A DNA stretch of 64,000 nt from Schizochytrium sp. CCTCC M209059 (Eukaryota > Sar > Bigyra > Thraustochytrida > Thraustochytriidae). Shown here in pieces: positions 37,701 to 47,127 of this stretch. The stretch is from assembly GCA_000818945.1 (NCBI GenBank), contig KN805371.1, positions 866,666-930,665 of the forward strand. The letters run 5' to 3'. The first letter of the stretch is position 1. Every line of letters starts with the position of its first letter. A program made the position numbers and the translations under genes. The notes below the pieces were generated by a model. That model was not told where the DNA came from, searched no databases, and saw nothing but the letters and a program-made list of their open reading frames with translations.

Positions 37701-38398
37701 ATTGGTTCGAGAAGACCAACGAAGTGATTAGCGTGCTGAAAAGTATCAAGAACGAGCCGAACCCGGCCTGGGTGAAAATTCGACCTGTCTTGGTGGACGT
37801 GATGGGGACCTATTTTGACCTCTTTGTGGGTAGCCCATATGCGGTGAATCACGACAAGGCGCAGCGCGCTGTTATCATGGCAACACGACACGCTTTCCGC
37901 TTTCATCGTGCCTTGCGTGCCGCGCAGAGTCTGGCCGACTTTGGCCTCCTCTTTGCACAGATACAAAACATTCTGCACATGAAGCGCACGGTTACCTTTA
38001 CTCGTTCGAGGGACCAATCCTATGCTGTCTTGCTGGCGGACGTGATGTCGACTTCGGACCAAGATGAAACGGGCTCTTCCTCGGAGGTGGCGGGCGAAGT
38101 AAAGAACGAGAATGTCAAGCAGGAAGAGGAGGAAAAGCAGGAAACTAAACAGGAAAGCGAAAAGTCTGCCACTGCGGAGCCTGACTCGGTGGCTCTCAAG
38201 TCGGAAGCGAACGGCGACGCAGCCAATGGGGCGCAAGAAACTTCCGCCGCGCAAGAGTCGGAATCCAAGGGCGAGGATGCGCCCGGTGTCGAGGAAACTA
38301 AAGAATCCAAAGCCAACGATATAGACGCGGGTGATGCGAGCGCGCGGCAGGGGTCGCAGTCGCAGGATGGCCAGGCACCAATGGACACTTGCGAATGA
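31796..38398 (+). CDS. Multi-domain chromatin reader (FYR, TFIIS-N, DDT/WHIM-like, bromodomain, WW)
   Basis: A single 2200-residue exon. The basic N-terminus is followed by FYRN (about 248-275: EIHLDRKYYSSKHLFPVGF) and FYRC (about 282-370: ending near FGFANAKIASVLEGL). Next are two TFIIS N-terminal (LW) helical domains, about 445-512 and 535-622. A disordered Gly/Ser/Lys-rich linker spans 641-782. A DDT-like helical block is at about 1105-1175, then a WHIM1-like WPEIARRLLL at about 1232. A bromodomain spans about 1290-1480, with the ZA-loop YFEIIKRPMDLETI and the acetyl-lysine Asn region FNKSHTKLYN, split by an acidic insert (about 1365-1415). A coiled coil (about 1589-1642) and WHIM2-like GYDRYFNRYWVFD follow, then a WW domain (about 1772-1802, two Trp). 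The C-terminus is acidic. The DDT-WHIM-bromodomain order recalls BAZ/ACF subunits of ISWI remodelers; FYR is typical of MLL/JARID/TBRG1. It is nuclear and likely reads acetylated chromatin during transcription. Confidence 0.85.
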   Translation: MPRKKTYSLPGRTLPRRQARAAAENASAQIAAEAAKGRRKKERATKPDSLPFTQKVLENLLARVANDDGDEIGLGEARLLELADGDKERAPELLEGQLDAEDFDEKDKSEKTVQTLDNFAVYDDDGHLVDLRDVWLMPGLLEDLTVFGTVVAPLRYNGHALVRTPRASAPAGSHEQVIEMLDSRLIRIASSSAKKAVSTPTGGSSGKSSIKVPHFDPNLTREVAYAQAQSLQQATPAPFTVGGITVQDVGEIHLDRKYYSSKHLFPVGFRSQRQYTCAVSPTEKAVYTSEILEGVDGPRFRVIHENGDLSWEEASSSAVWLQVLRHVNDCKVRNGLPSKGTAISGPEMFGFANAKIASVLEGLDGVINCTNYTFRAMRGGGYGGMHTRNRRLDELDGGGQGEAYFEDAEADDAASTTGGKRAKSRSRPSAPAHRRPKSMTVKDTQYLTRAGTALADLQEKENKGLRVLLKKLATCSVNADLLHDTGAARIVKRLRKHPDKKIAPMAKEIVRSWKMHGDKEPSKKDVAVVTDCCAKIITYIGVGPDEKMQDAVADKYIKNARGAQRKKIFELLVRLDRIKFVDTETLINTMMGKLIGRLRKHLDPDISALALSIKERWQRQIKDPEGEQYEPSPAQLMTFRDLGAGGGGAKAGGDDSKDAKGASEKASAKASSSSQAADGSAARDANGTAAGVGGKGSNHGDGSGKFNNKDGKHGKGGKDAAAMEVDTSDTSSQKKRKRGSSSGGGGSGGAGGGDGDGPKSAEDEEDTLRARKRSRRAKSPGSHSHMKKLTSMDPAVVAEEVAKRPRQRVKLDRVTRLSMTLAYGDPTLWLETEKVRYRIAGPNVPVAPAVHYADTFARVWKIFEACHRFLHLIDSCERSTDLDSILLEATQDNSREMPRRRGFKAGDDSAEAEFQEGSVQLTEDDILESVYYVVEELYRMLANEKDRIPMILGMRAMNDYISRGLRDMDRSSRNYVKRERIRITEEAKEASKTEKQRERDAQRRELEQRRMIENGIGLPDDLDVVEEDREREAAGKEIASAFVAALAHKEKVTKRPVPRFLPCDPAFVDFDRLLQYRILSSVSDANFKDAEVGTWAGFQPGSFSVEGMRFAMMLQLWSTVRTVMYIMDDTFMDRNAFAEETFAIFRERFVKSGADDVCMALVKFLCDQVGGEEDSSFGRANSRFVYGVEDTAGISTRRSGRSHRKSIQLAGHDAAVPSYPYNSDELWPAPVGMINEMSWPEIARRLLLHQLRTDEDLYLAWQFNPENQHPGQPQRQHRDLTLACLDFDPDLLSTCDELLMEIMDDVASPPFCVPVDPMLHDAPNYFEIIKRPMDLETIRKRMHDGHYDTDRAPEGNRYQEAIDWRRGTTGNDDDDDGASQQVGGATPAPDEDVDMDEEDDEDDEDGEEKPVVEDLLSMDARFYEFDCLGSGHEGLAADVRQVFRNCRRFNKSHTKLYNDARKLDGMFSRVYEERVIRRDPKYRLPPVQVPGLSEGVPGGEMGGSEATSPMAALKLRRGNKFVDVDKAENTTDFAGPFQKGMPILQEALLSLNQSGDLSLVSVDEKLRLATALTDMAMDTRAMRSFIQVRIEELHRLSREQQQVQREVQRAEKDLSDKGDKLHARREELEATRVDLERQIRERAIRMEPVGYDRYFNRYWVFDTLALPVVFVEMARTGQWGVFWSQEDVKQLLASLDIRGARENALYHTLSDLWASFLRAQAQAQQEISATRIQKYVRGKSDSADGDSRVVKLAKILLSEAEKQLAEAAEKAKIWRTVQTEDGREYYYHAETRETTWETPELHKAEAEFKEKVEECRANVEKAKEDPEEALEALKQDLMNDNVLIHALTYEARAASTGGADGQDEEQQQQSAAEDEDEDEDKDKKTDDTKMEATTDAKTEPARASTVTIDDLRADEATFLNKSRVEGFVSRILRLVASLLALESLTVGHGANPNLSCKSDEWLSENKQSDWFEKTNEVISVLKSIKNEPNPAWVKIRPVLVDVMGTYFDLFVGSPYAVNHDKAQRAVIMATRHAFRFHRALRAAQSLADFGLLFAQIQNILHMKRTVTFTRSRDQSYAVLLADVMSTSDQDETGSSSEVAGEVKNENVKQEEEEKQETKQESEKSATAEPDSVALKSEANGDAANGAQETSAAQESESKGEDAPGVEETKESKANDIDAGDASARQGSQSQDGQAPMDTCE

Positions 38399-38529
38399 GA
38401 GAGAATATGATCATTTGTTCGGGTCCAGGGCAATCATTTGGTTTGGTTTTTGATTATATACGATGAACTAGGATGGAGCCAATAGAAAAAGAAAAACGGA
38501 ATGGAAGAAAAAAAAAAGAGCGAGCTTGA

Positions 38530-39034
38530 CTAGTCCCAGAACATGTTGCTATATTTGCCGTGTGCAAGGTTGAGCATTCTGTTGTAATTTTCGAGATCAA
38601 AGTTGTCGCTGTAGGGAAAGTGCACCTCTTCGAGCAACGTCCCTTCGCTGCTCACGGTGCCGAGGACCTCATAAATTTGTTGCGCAGAGAGGGTCGTCTC
38701 GGGGTCTTGCATCTGGACAGCGACCTGCTGGTTGTCTGCAGCGAGCAGCATGAACATGCCTGGTCCAGCCTGGTCGCTTGGGAGGACCTTGCCCACGAGA
38801 ATGACCTTTTGGTCCTGGTACTTGGACAGCATTGACCCGTTTACCCGCGGGTACCTGAGCACCGGTCGCGTTGAGCCCTGTAGATTATGCACACATGGAT
38901 GCACGCACACGTCAGTCTTCTATTCGCACGCTTTTGTAGCAGCGTATCGCGCTGCTGGCGCTGCCCAGTTGATTCTCTTTACGCAGCAGTTAGGCTCGCG
39001 TTGCGCGCGCAGCATGAAAACTCACCCCGTCCAT
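38530..39034 (-). CDS. RPA3: Replication protein A 14-kDa subunit (RPA3), two exons
   Basis: An OB-fold subunit of the RPA trimer that coats single-stranded DNA. Exon 1 codes only nine bases (39026-39034, Met-Asp-Gly). The intron is 38878-39025 (148 bp, GTGAG...CTACAG). Exon 2 is 38530-38877. The spliced protein is 118 residues, the family's usual size (about 120). Visible RPA3 features are the start RPVLRYPRVNGSMLSKYQDQ, the VILVGKVL strand, the strand pair FMLLAADNQQVAVQM, and the C-terminal helix region FDLENYNRMLNLAHGKYSNMF. Translating straight through the intron gives a false N-terminus. It is convergent with the chromatin gene, 130 bp apart. Confidence 0.9.
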
Positions 39035-40045
39035 GGTGGCTTTGAAGTCGAGAGGCCTGACTGCCTGACTGCGAGCGGGCGCAGGGGTGAGCGGGCGAGG
39101 CGACGCTCGAGAGTGCGCGCTGCGAAGGAGATAGCAGGCAGCGTGCGAGCGGCGCGAGAAAGCGAGCGAGTGGTCGCGTTAGTCTTTTGCTTGCTGCTGA
39201 TCCGCCGGCAGGCCTCGGAGATGTTTGGTAAGCTAGAATATACTCTTTATGCCATAGAAAGTGCTAGATGCTTTACAGGCATAATATTCTGGGCTAACGA
39301 CATGGAAAGGAACCGTATAACTTATGATGCCGTCGTGCCGGGCGGCGAACGAGGCGGAGTTGCGGAGAATTGATACGAAGGAGAACAGCTAAATGGTAGA
39401 CTTTGCGACGTTGGACTGCTTGGCAATATTTATCGACAAAGACAATGCTTGCGCGACATTACAGGAGATGATGGATAGATGGAGATCTTGCGCTTATCAA
39501 TCTAGCGAAAGAGGACAAACAGCATTGACCATAAGGACAAGAATCGAGTCAATTTATCGATGCGCACAGTGAATATCTACGTTTCACTTTTGCAAGATGA
39601 CGCGGAAAGTTTGAAGAACAAGAGCATCCCAAGTGGCCACTGTGGCTGCGGAACACTCAAGTTCTCGACAAGGAACCACCAATCAGTAAGAGGAGTGATT
39701 ACGCATGAACACGAGTTCAAGTTGTTCGACCGATTGTCAGTCATCAGAAACACCGCGCGCGCCGCTCGTTTGTATGGCCAGCCTAGCTGGTCGATAGGCG
39801 CACTTGCAGCTAGCGAGCAATTCTGTCCCTTCTTTCTATTTCTAGTCACTTGCCTCCTTATTCTGAAATAGCCGAGTCCAACTCGAAACCACTCAAGAAC
39901 AAAGTTTTTCCGTTCGGGCTGCGTTCCGTCGCTGCAGCTGATGCACGCTTGGGGGCGGGCAGCAAACCCGCTTGCCAAGGCTTCCGGGCGCGCGGCTTTG
40001 GGGCGTCGTCCTGCACCCTTCGCGTTGTCTCGGTTAGATTTAGTG
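39035..40045. other. Intergenic between divergent RPA3 and HD-hydrolase genes
   Basis: No gene seen. A frame at 39941 is in phase with the next gene and may be an N-terminal extension of it. The rest has no protein-like features. Confidence 0.5.
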
Positions 40046-40817
40046 ATGAGCTTGAGCAGCGCCATGGAGAATGACGCAGGTTTTGCAAACTTGCGCGCCG
40101 ACGTGGAAGCTTTCGTGCGCAAGGAAATGGACGGGTACGACCCATCGCATGGTGCGTTATGATCATATTCGCAAGAACTGCACGCTGACATGTGCGGGCC
40201 AAGTACTGACGCTTTTCATCCTTTTTTGACATCAAGACTTTGAGCACGTGGAACGCGTTCGTAGACTAGCTCTCGACCTGGCGAAGCGGGAGAACGTCGA
40301 AGACCTCGAAGTTGTTGAGCTCGCTGCTCTCTTGCACGACGTCAAGGACCACAAGTACGCCGCCGAGGGTGAAGATGCAGGCTCTGCAATCCATAGTATT
40401 CTCGACGGAAGGATGGATGCGCCTCGCGTTGAGCGTATCGTGAGCACCGTGGAAAATGTTTCCTTTTCGAAGCAAATGAAGCGCAAGGAACCCCTCGAAA
40501 TGACTCCGGAGCTTGCCGTTGTCCAGGACGCGGATCGACTGGACGCAATCGGTGCCATTGGAATTGCGCGTTGCTTCGCATTTGGTGGCTCGCGCGATCG
40601 CGCCCTTTATACCGTTCGTGACGGTCGCGTTCGCATTGACGGCGAAAAGGATGACGTATCCTCACTCGGGCACTTTTACGAAAAGCTTTTGCGCATTAAG
40701 GATTTTCTGAACACTCCTTCTGGCAAGGCGGAAGGGGCCGCGCGGCATGCGATGCTCGAAGCATTTACGAGCCAGCTGGTCAAGGAGAGCGGCCTTGAGC
40801 CGAAGCCAAAGCAATAA
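40046..40817 (+). CDS. HD-domain metal-dependent phosphohydrolase, two exons
   Basis: Exon 1 is 40046-40151, the intron 40152-40236 (85 bp, GTGCG...CAAG) and exon 2 40237-40817. The spliced product is 228 residues. Metal ligands of the HD superfamily are visible: the first His in DPSHDFEHVERV (which is joined across the intron), the paired His-Asp in LLHDVKDHKY, and the late Asp in QDADRLDAIG. The layout with the GIARCFAFGG block after the last Asp is the YedJ/YpgQ type of bacterial and fungal HD hydrolases, which are active on nucleotides or other phosphate esters. The ATG at 40064 (better context) or 39941 (adds an Arg/Ala-rich, possibly import-type leader) are alternatives. It is probably cytosolic. 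Confidence 0.85.
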
Positions 40818-40823
40818 CTTACA

Positions 40824-40860
<37 letters not shown>

Positions 40861-40927
40861 TTAATCAGTCATTAAGTCATTCATTCAGTCAGTCAGTCAC
40901 TTTTTAGCAAAAATCTCTTAAGGCAAA

Positions 40928-40959
<32 letters not shown>

Positions 40960-41201
40960 TTTGGGGAACGTGATGACAGGCGCGATCAACGAAAAGCACG
41001 CCATCATGGATTGTCTCAACGTCACGTCCATGTGATACCGCCGCGCGTCACCTTTCGAGACTCGAGCGATGTGCGTTTCCCTTTCCTTCTTTTTTTGTTG
41101 ATGTGACAGAATCTCAGGTTCTGCTTTTCCCTGCCTCCTGCGCACCATCAAGGATAAAGGTTCTGACTTGCGTCGTTACAAGAAAAGAAAAATAACTTCA
41201 T
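40818..41201. repeat. Intergenic with tetranucleotide runs
   Basis: CAGC/AGCC run at about 40827-40860, CAGT-type run at about 40880-40900, and GCTT run at about 40928-40956. It lies between convergent genes. Confidence 0.7.
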
Positions 41202-42160
41202 TTACAGCTTGGCCTTGACCGGGAATCGTTCCGAGATATCCTTAAACGAGGCGCGGAGCGGATCGCCGGAGGCATCGCGAATGTACTCAAAGACACGCGG
41301 GATTGCGTTCTCCGAGGCGAGGAGAGACTTTGGGTCGTGCTTGAGATCAAGCTCCATTTCCTGCGTATAGCGCTGCGGGTCAAGGTTGAGTATGTGCGCA
41401 AGTAGCGCACGAATGACAAAGCCGTGCACGATGACGACAATGTTTTGGCCCTGCTCGAGCTGGCCTCGAATGTGCTTTTCAAAAAAGGCAACTGTGCGGT
41501 CATACACCTCGGCTTGCGACTCACCGCCGGGAAAGGGGATCGTCCACGTGCGACGAAAGTCGCGCAGATCCTGCTTACTGTACTCTTTTTCCTGTTGCGT
41601 TTGGAACATGCCCTGCAGGTACCCAAAACTGCGCTCATTGAGCAGGTGCGAGCAGTACACGGGCAGGACAGTCTGGTGCGAGGACTCTGACATTTTCGCC
41701 TTGTGCGCGCGGAGACCGCGAGCCTGCTTGTTTCCGGGCTCAGTGTCGCGCACCAGCAAAGGGGCTTTGCCATCCTCGTGTGTGGCGAGCGCAATCAGTG
41801 CTGTGGTTTGGGCGCGTACAAGCATCGAGCAGTACACGATGTCGATCGGGAGCTCCCTTAAGTTCGCGCCAGCCGCCATCGCCTGCTGGATGCCTACGTG
41901 CGAGAGGGGCACATCCTGTTCCATTCGATACGACAAACCGTTGCAGAAGAGTGAGTGAGTGAGTTAGCGTGAGAGAGGGACGCGTTAGCTTTGCGCAATG
42001 CAGCGTGCTGATCCTGGCGTCTTTGCTCGACAGGATCCCCATATTCCATCGCCGCTTACGACGGCACGGATTTTGACGAACTTACGACCGCGCCTGCATA
42101 CTTCCACGGGTCCTCCGGTTTGCTCGGATCTCGGTTCCACATAGACTGGCCATGTCGCAT
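41202..42160 (-). CDS. Histidine phosphatase superfamily (phosphoglycerate-mutase-like) protein, at least two exons
   Basis: Exon 2 is 41202-41916, the intron 41917-42085 (169 bp; GTAAGT donor, CAG acceptor, CTAAC branch-like site), and exon 1 ends at 42086. Joining them gives LMRHGQSMWN...YAGAVDVPLSHVGIQQA, which matches the phosphoglycerate mutase order RHG-(x)-DVPLS. Catalytic residues are His of RHG (phospho-acceptor), Arg in LVRAQTTA, Glu in LLNERSFG, and the second His in IVVIVHGFVIRA. From the ATG at 42160 the protein would be about 262 residues but would lack most of the first beta strand; VRAVLMRHG is encoded just upstream without ATG. A further upstream exon, beyond the CTTT array, is therefore likely. 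It may be glycolytic 2,3-bisphosphoglycerate-dependent mutase or a related phosphatase. Confidence 0.8.
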
Positions 42161-42311
42161 GAGCACTGCGCGCACCTCAGACCTCGCCGTCAGCTCCGCC
42201 CGCCCCGCCGCGCGTCGCGCCCCGCCTCCTCGCCCTCGAACGTACCGAGCATCCTCCCTCTCCTGCGCAGAGCCGGCGCCCGCGCGAGCCGCGCCGCGCT
42301 GCAGTGAAATC

Positions 42312-42860
<549 letters not shown>

Positions 42861-43641
42861 GTTTTTCTGCTCGCCAGGCCCAGCCAGACCGACCCTGCCT
42901 GGTCCTCCTGCCTTCCCTCCTGGGCGCGCCTCTGCGCGAGGAGCGGCGCCCGGTCGGCCGCGCCGCGCGAGCGTCTCCGAGGCGTCTCCGCGAGGCCTGC
43001 GCTCGGGTCTGCGTCTCTGTCTGACTGTCTGACTGTCTGACTGTCTGTCTCGGCGCGGACTTTGTTCGTTCTAGCTCTGCTTGGAGCTCTGCTTTGGCTG
43101 CTTTGGCTGCTTTCGCGGTCTCGGCCTCCCTGAGAGCTGTGCGAACACAGCCAAGGCCGAGCCGCAAGTGGGCGAGGCCCCGCTGTTCCACTTGCGGCAC
43201 CGCTATAACCCACTTGCAGCGCCGCGCGAACTCCAACATGTAAGTACGTTGCCAAAGATAAAGAACCTCGAAAGAAAGAAAGAAAAAGAAAGAAAGAAGG
43301 AAAGAAAGCGAGGCGCCGCGGACTCGCGCGGTGGCCCCCACGGCGTGCCCCCCTGAGGCGGTTCCGCGGGCGGTCCGCAGATGATCCGCGGCGGGGACTC
43401 GGGGCGGAGAGCAGAAGAGCAGAGCAGAGCAGAGCGGAGCAGAGCAGCGAGGCTGGGTGGCCGGGCCGAGAGGCGCGCGCGAGGCCGGCGTGCGGAGAGG
43501 GCGGGGCGAGGAGGAGCACGTGGAGAGGCGGAGAAGAGAGGCGAGGGGTGTGCTGGGCGACACGCGCGATCTGAAGGTCGGAGGAGTGCTGGATACAGCG
43601 GGAGACGCCGCGAAGGGCAGTCCGAAGGGCCGCGTCGCGTT

Positions 43642-43675
<34 letters not shown>

Positions 43676-43746
43676 CAAGCGCAGCCATTTGGCCAGATAG
43701 AAACGACGGAAAGGTGGTTCTCGTGGAGATCCTGGGCGAGAGCAAA
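42861..43746. other. GC-rich region between divergent phosphatase and POP1 genes
   Basis: Contains CTGTCTGA units (43015-43050), AGAAAG runs (43270-43310), AGAGC units (43408-43445) and a GGCT run (about 43643-43674). No separate gene is supported. The POP1 frame is open through part of it without protein-like content. Confidence 0.55.
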
Positions 43747-45609
43747 ATGGTAAAATTGCAGGAAGGTAAATTGAAGAATGGCGACGACGCCTCGCGGCTC
43801 CTGCAGGTTGGCACGTACGCCGCCGCACGTGTTGCGGCGTTGGAAGCCTTGGAGAAAAGACTCGGCGGGAATCTTGCCAATGCGTCGTCCGGTGCGCATG
43901 GAGACAAGCATGACTCGGAAGAGATCAAGACAGCGCGTCTCTGGCGAAGTGACAAAGCTGAGCAAGAGACAACAACGAAAGACCCTGCTGCGGCAGCAGC
44001 TGCGGCGGCTGAAAAGCTCGAGCGCAAAGCCGCGACAAACATATGGCAGCGACCTCTTGCTAGACACATGCAGCGCCGCACTCGAAGCCATCAATCGCGA
44101 AAAATGCCTGTAAAGCGCCGGCTAAAGAGGCAGCATGCAGACGTCGAAGAATTGGACACGCGGAAAGCGCGTCGCGGTCGTCGCGAATTCTTTCGAAACG
44201 AGCCACGCACCGTATCTCATTTATGGGCCGTGAAAAGATTGCACATGGGGGAGCCCTTTGGTTTCTCGGGTCGTCCCGTCGCTATGCGATCCCAAGAGCA
44301 TGGTCTTCGTTTTACACTTGATGCTTCCAAACATGGTTGCATGGTGCATGATTGCTCATACCTTCGTTGGGCACGAGTCCCCTTTGAAACACCGCAAGCT
44401 TGGATCCCCAAGGGAGAAGCAAGGCTACGCTATCATGATTATACCTCAAAGTCTCTTGAGTTTCATGATGGGGCCAAAGGTCCCGCGATGCTATATCCAG
44501 GAAATCAAGGAAAGGGCTACTTGCTTGTGGCACATCGTCCGGATGCCTCGCTACCCCTTGACGAATTCGAAGACGCTTCCATGTCCCTAACGCTCTTTCG
44601 ACTTCGTGGAGACCGATCTCACGAGGTTTTGGGCGCCGCTCTCGGGTCCTCGTTAGCAGAATCATCAGGTGCAACGCGCGACACATGGAGGGCGCTCTTT
44701 GGCCCGCAGCGCACCATTCATGCGCCGCGTCATGTGCCTCCAGGGGTAATGCTACAGCTGCGTGTACACAATGCAAATGTGCTCGCTCTCAAGCTTGCCG
44801 GCAAAAATTACATGGAACCCGATGCTTCATCCATTGTCCAAGACCCTGCAACACTAGCGAAGAAACTGGCAAAGGAAAACATGTCACTCGAATCTGGTAT
44901 CGAGGCTGACACCATCTCAGAACAAGAGACGCTGTTGACACTCGTGCGACATCATGATAACAGTTGGGACCTGATCATTGCGAGTCCACGAGCAAGCGGA
45001 GTTGCCCGCAACCTCTGGGTTCTGTTGGTGCATGCTGGTGCATCAGCCGCCGGATGGGAAGAGGAACGAGCTGCAACACTGGCGAGTGGACGGCCCTTAT
45101 TTCCGGACGACTTTCCCGAGACTGAAGCATTTAGCAAGTATTGGAAAGCACAAGAGGCGACCCATGTTGCGGTAAATATGAAACGTCCGCGAGGAAAACG
45201 CATCGCGAGTCCTTATGACGCCTTGGTGCAGCACGAATATGGACGCGATGACCAAGCCTTTTGCACTATCGAGTTGAGGCTTCGACAGCCTCAAGGATGT
45301 CGCGCCCGCGTAGACGTTGGAGCAAAAGTCTTTATGGTACTGGAGGACGAGTATGAAGCGGTGGTTAAAAAGGGCCAAACCCCGGATGTGGACATGCGTC
45401 GAGACCCTGTTGGCTTTGTGACGAGCGCACTTGGCCGCACACGAGTACGGGCGAGCTCCCTCGTGAGTTCACCTGGACGTGCGTCAGGCCGAGGCTTTAT
45501 CCAACTTGCCAAGCTTGCCAAAGATCGCGAGAACTTTGTTCTGGTGCAAAATCCGGGCACAGAGGCGCTTGCGCTTGGACGAGTGACTTGTGTCCGAGAG
45601 AAATGTTAA
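43747..45609 (+). CDS. POP1-like subunit of RNase P / RNase MRP
   Basis: 620 residues from the ATG at 43747. The basic N-terminal POP1 domain carries the family pattern: RRTRSHQSRKMPVKRR, a charged linker, then the block with VSHLWAVKRLHMGEPFGF (the 'T/S-H-x-W-A-K-R-x-H-M' landmark) and the HDCSYLRW motif. Later, LWVLLVHAGASAAGWEEE followed by PDDFPETEAF corresponds to the POPLD domain, and the C-terminus ends in a beta-rich region. POP1 is the largest protein of nucleolar RNase P (tRNA 5' end maturation) and RNase MRP (rRNA processing). The protein is shorter than animal POP1 (about 1000) and near fungal sizes at the lower end. The frame is open upstream into repeats; 43747 is chosen because composition becomes normal there. 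An additional 5' exon is possible. Confidence 0.85.
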   Translation: MVKLQEGKLKNGDDASRLLQVGTYAAARVAALEALEKRLGGNLANASSGAHGDKHDSEEIKTARLWRSDKAEQETTTKDPAAAAAAAAEKLERKAATNIWQRPLARHMQRRTRSHQSRKMPVKRRLKRQHADVEELDTRKARRGRREFFRNEPRTVSHLWAVKRLHMGEPFGFSGRPVAMRSQEHGLRFTLDASKHGCMVHDCSYLRWARVPFETPQAWIPKGEARLRYHDYTSKSLEFHDGAKGPAMLYPGNQGKGYLLVAHRPDASLPLDEFEDASMSLTLFRLRGDRSHEVLGAALGSSLAESSGATRDTWRALFGPQRTIHAPRHVPPGVMLQLRVHNANVLALKLAGKNYMEPDASSIVQDPATLAKKLAKENMSLESGIEADTISEQETLLTLVRHHDNSWDLIIASPRASGVARNLWVLLVHAGASAAGWEEERAATLASGRPLFPDDFPETEAFSKYWKAQEATHVAVNMKRPRGKRIASPYDALVQHEYGRDDQAFCTIELRLRQPQGCRARVDVGAKVFMVLEDEYEAVVKKGQTPDVDMRRDPVGFVTSALGRTRVRASSLVSSPGRASGRGFIQLAKLAKDRENFVLVQNPGTEALALGRVTCVREKC

Positions 45610-45750
45610 GATCGTCAGCTCTCAAGGCGCGCATTTGGCTTTAGATCAAAGTCACACGAGGCAGGTTGGGCACACCGTAAACAGGTCGAAAAAGATAAAG
45701 AGGTAGTAATAGCTTTGTGAAAAATATAAAGAAGAGAGGACAAAAGGCCG

Positions 45751-46500
45751 TCAATAATGTGTTGAGGTGGAATACAGTTTGGAAAATAAGGATGACTCTT
45801 GCAGAGGTTTGCGTGGGCCAAAGATAATAAATCGACGACCTTGAGGCCTGCTCGCTGATGCGGCAAGAGCTGCAGGTCCACCGCCTTGTGTCGGTGCGTT
45901 TGCCTTTACGTCTGCGTCCGCATCTGTAGAGGATGATGTGTCGGAATGCTCCGTGGTGCGCGTAGGCCAGCGACGGAATGAAGGGCCCTTGGGCGCCATG
46001 GCACAGCGATGAACCTCGCTGACGATCTCGTCCATCTTGGAAAGGCCCGCAGCAGAATTTGTTTTGGCTTTGTTCACGAGGGCGTCCTCGACGCGGTCTT
46101 GCACAAAGGGGATGCGTTTTTGCACGCCGCATTCGACTTCCCAAGTGTATTCCGTTCTATCAGAGCCATCCGTTGCTGCCTTGTACGTGCAGGTTTCGTC
46201 GGCACGCAGGATGCTCCCAAAGGTCAAATTGCGCGTCTCGAGAACCAAGGTTTTGCGAGCAGGGTCGACAGTGCTCCGCTCAACGGCATAGTATGAGTCG
46301 CAATTCCCCGCAAAGGGCTTCAGCACGCTGGGAAGAGACTGCTGGACACACATGAGGCGGGTCGTGTGCAGACGTCCCTGATCGTCAACGGTGCGGTCGA
46401 GCACAAGAGCATCTTTGACATGTTGGAGATCTGGGTGCGGGTATTTGCACCAAAATGCTGTCGTAGCGTGCTCCCAGGGCACATCAAAGGTGTGATGTAG
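45751..46500 (-). CDS. PRELI/MSF1 domain protein (5' end unresolved)
   Basis: About 249 residues. The PRELI/MSF1 domain covers about the first 170: the start HHTFDVPWEHATTAFWCKYP is the family signature, followed by DRTVDDQGRLHTTRL, then a VERSTVDPARKTLVLETRNLTF strand pair and the C-terminal helix. PRELI/Ups proteins carry phosphatidic acid or phosphatidylserine across the mitochondrial intermembrane space. The last ~70 residues are Ser/Ala/Asp-rich. No in-frame ATG precedes the domain: the frame is open only to a TAA about 35 bases upstream of position 46500. The few missing N-terminal residues must come from another exon or a non-AUG start. Position 46500 marks the first clearly conserved codon. 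Confidence 0.82.
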   Translation of the reverse strand, partial: LHHTFDVPWEHATTAFWCKYPHPDLQHVKDALVLDRTVDDQGRLHTTRLMCVQQSLPSVLKPFAGNCDSYYAVERSTVDPARKTLVLETRNLTFGSILRADETCTYKAATDGSDRTEYTWEVECGVQKRIPFVQDRVEDALVNKAKTNSAAGLSKMDEIVSEVHRCAMAPKGPSFRRWPTRTTEHSDTSSSTDADADVKANAPTQGGGPAALAASASRPQGRRFIIFGPRKPLQESSLFSKLYSTSTHY

Positions 46501-47127
46501 CGCCGCCCGTTTCGGCGTGGTTCCGCAATTCCTTACTTAATGTAGGGTGGCGGATGTGCGCGCTTGCGCGTGTGCTCGCCACGCTCAGCCAGTCGTCCGT
46601 GCTGCGGAGGTAGACGTCGGTGTGTTTTCGATGCTCTTCACCCTCCTCCTCCTCTCGCGGAAAAGAAAGAAAGAAGAAAACAAGAGTTCCCTGGCGCGCC
46701 TGACACGCAGGCGCAGTGCGGGCGGGTCGGCGCCCAGCGCACGCTGCCGTCCGCACCAAGTGTTCGTGCGCCCTCGCCGCGCGCGAAGAGGCGTCTGGTT
46801 CTGGAATGCGGCTGCGAAATGATGCCCGCCAGAGAGTTATAGCGTTTGGCCTAGCTGGAAATGCTAGGCTCTTGTACCAGGTGGGAAGCTAAGACGCGCC
46901 TCAATGGCACGTGTCATGATAGCCTTGGCTAGAGCAGTCAGAAGGTAAGCGAATTTCCGAAGCGTGAACCAAGTCAAGTTGTGCTGTCTGTCAACGCACA
47001 TAGCATTTGTAGCCGTTGTTATTGTTGAATTAATCAGAATGGAGGAGCGATTTTTTTTTTCTTAGCAAAAGACAACAAACTAATTATACGTGTTCAGAAA
47101 AAAAGTGCATTTAGGGTTGTCCGCATG
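46501..47127. other. Intergenic
   Basis: Should contain the missing first exon and promoter of the PRELI gene in its first few hundred bases. No other gene seen. Confidence 0.5.
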
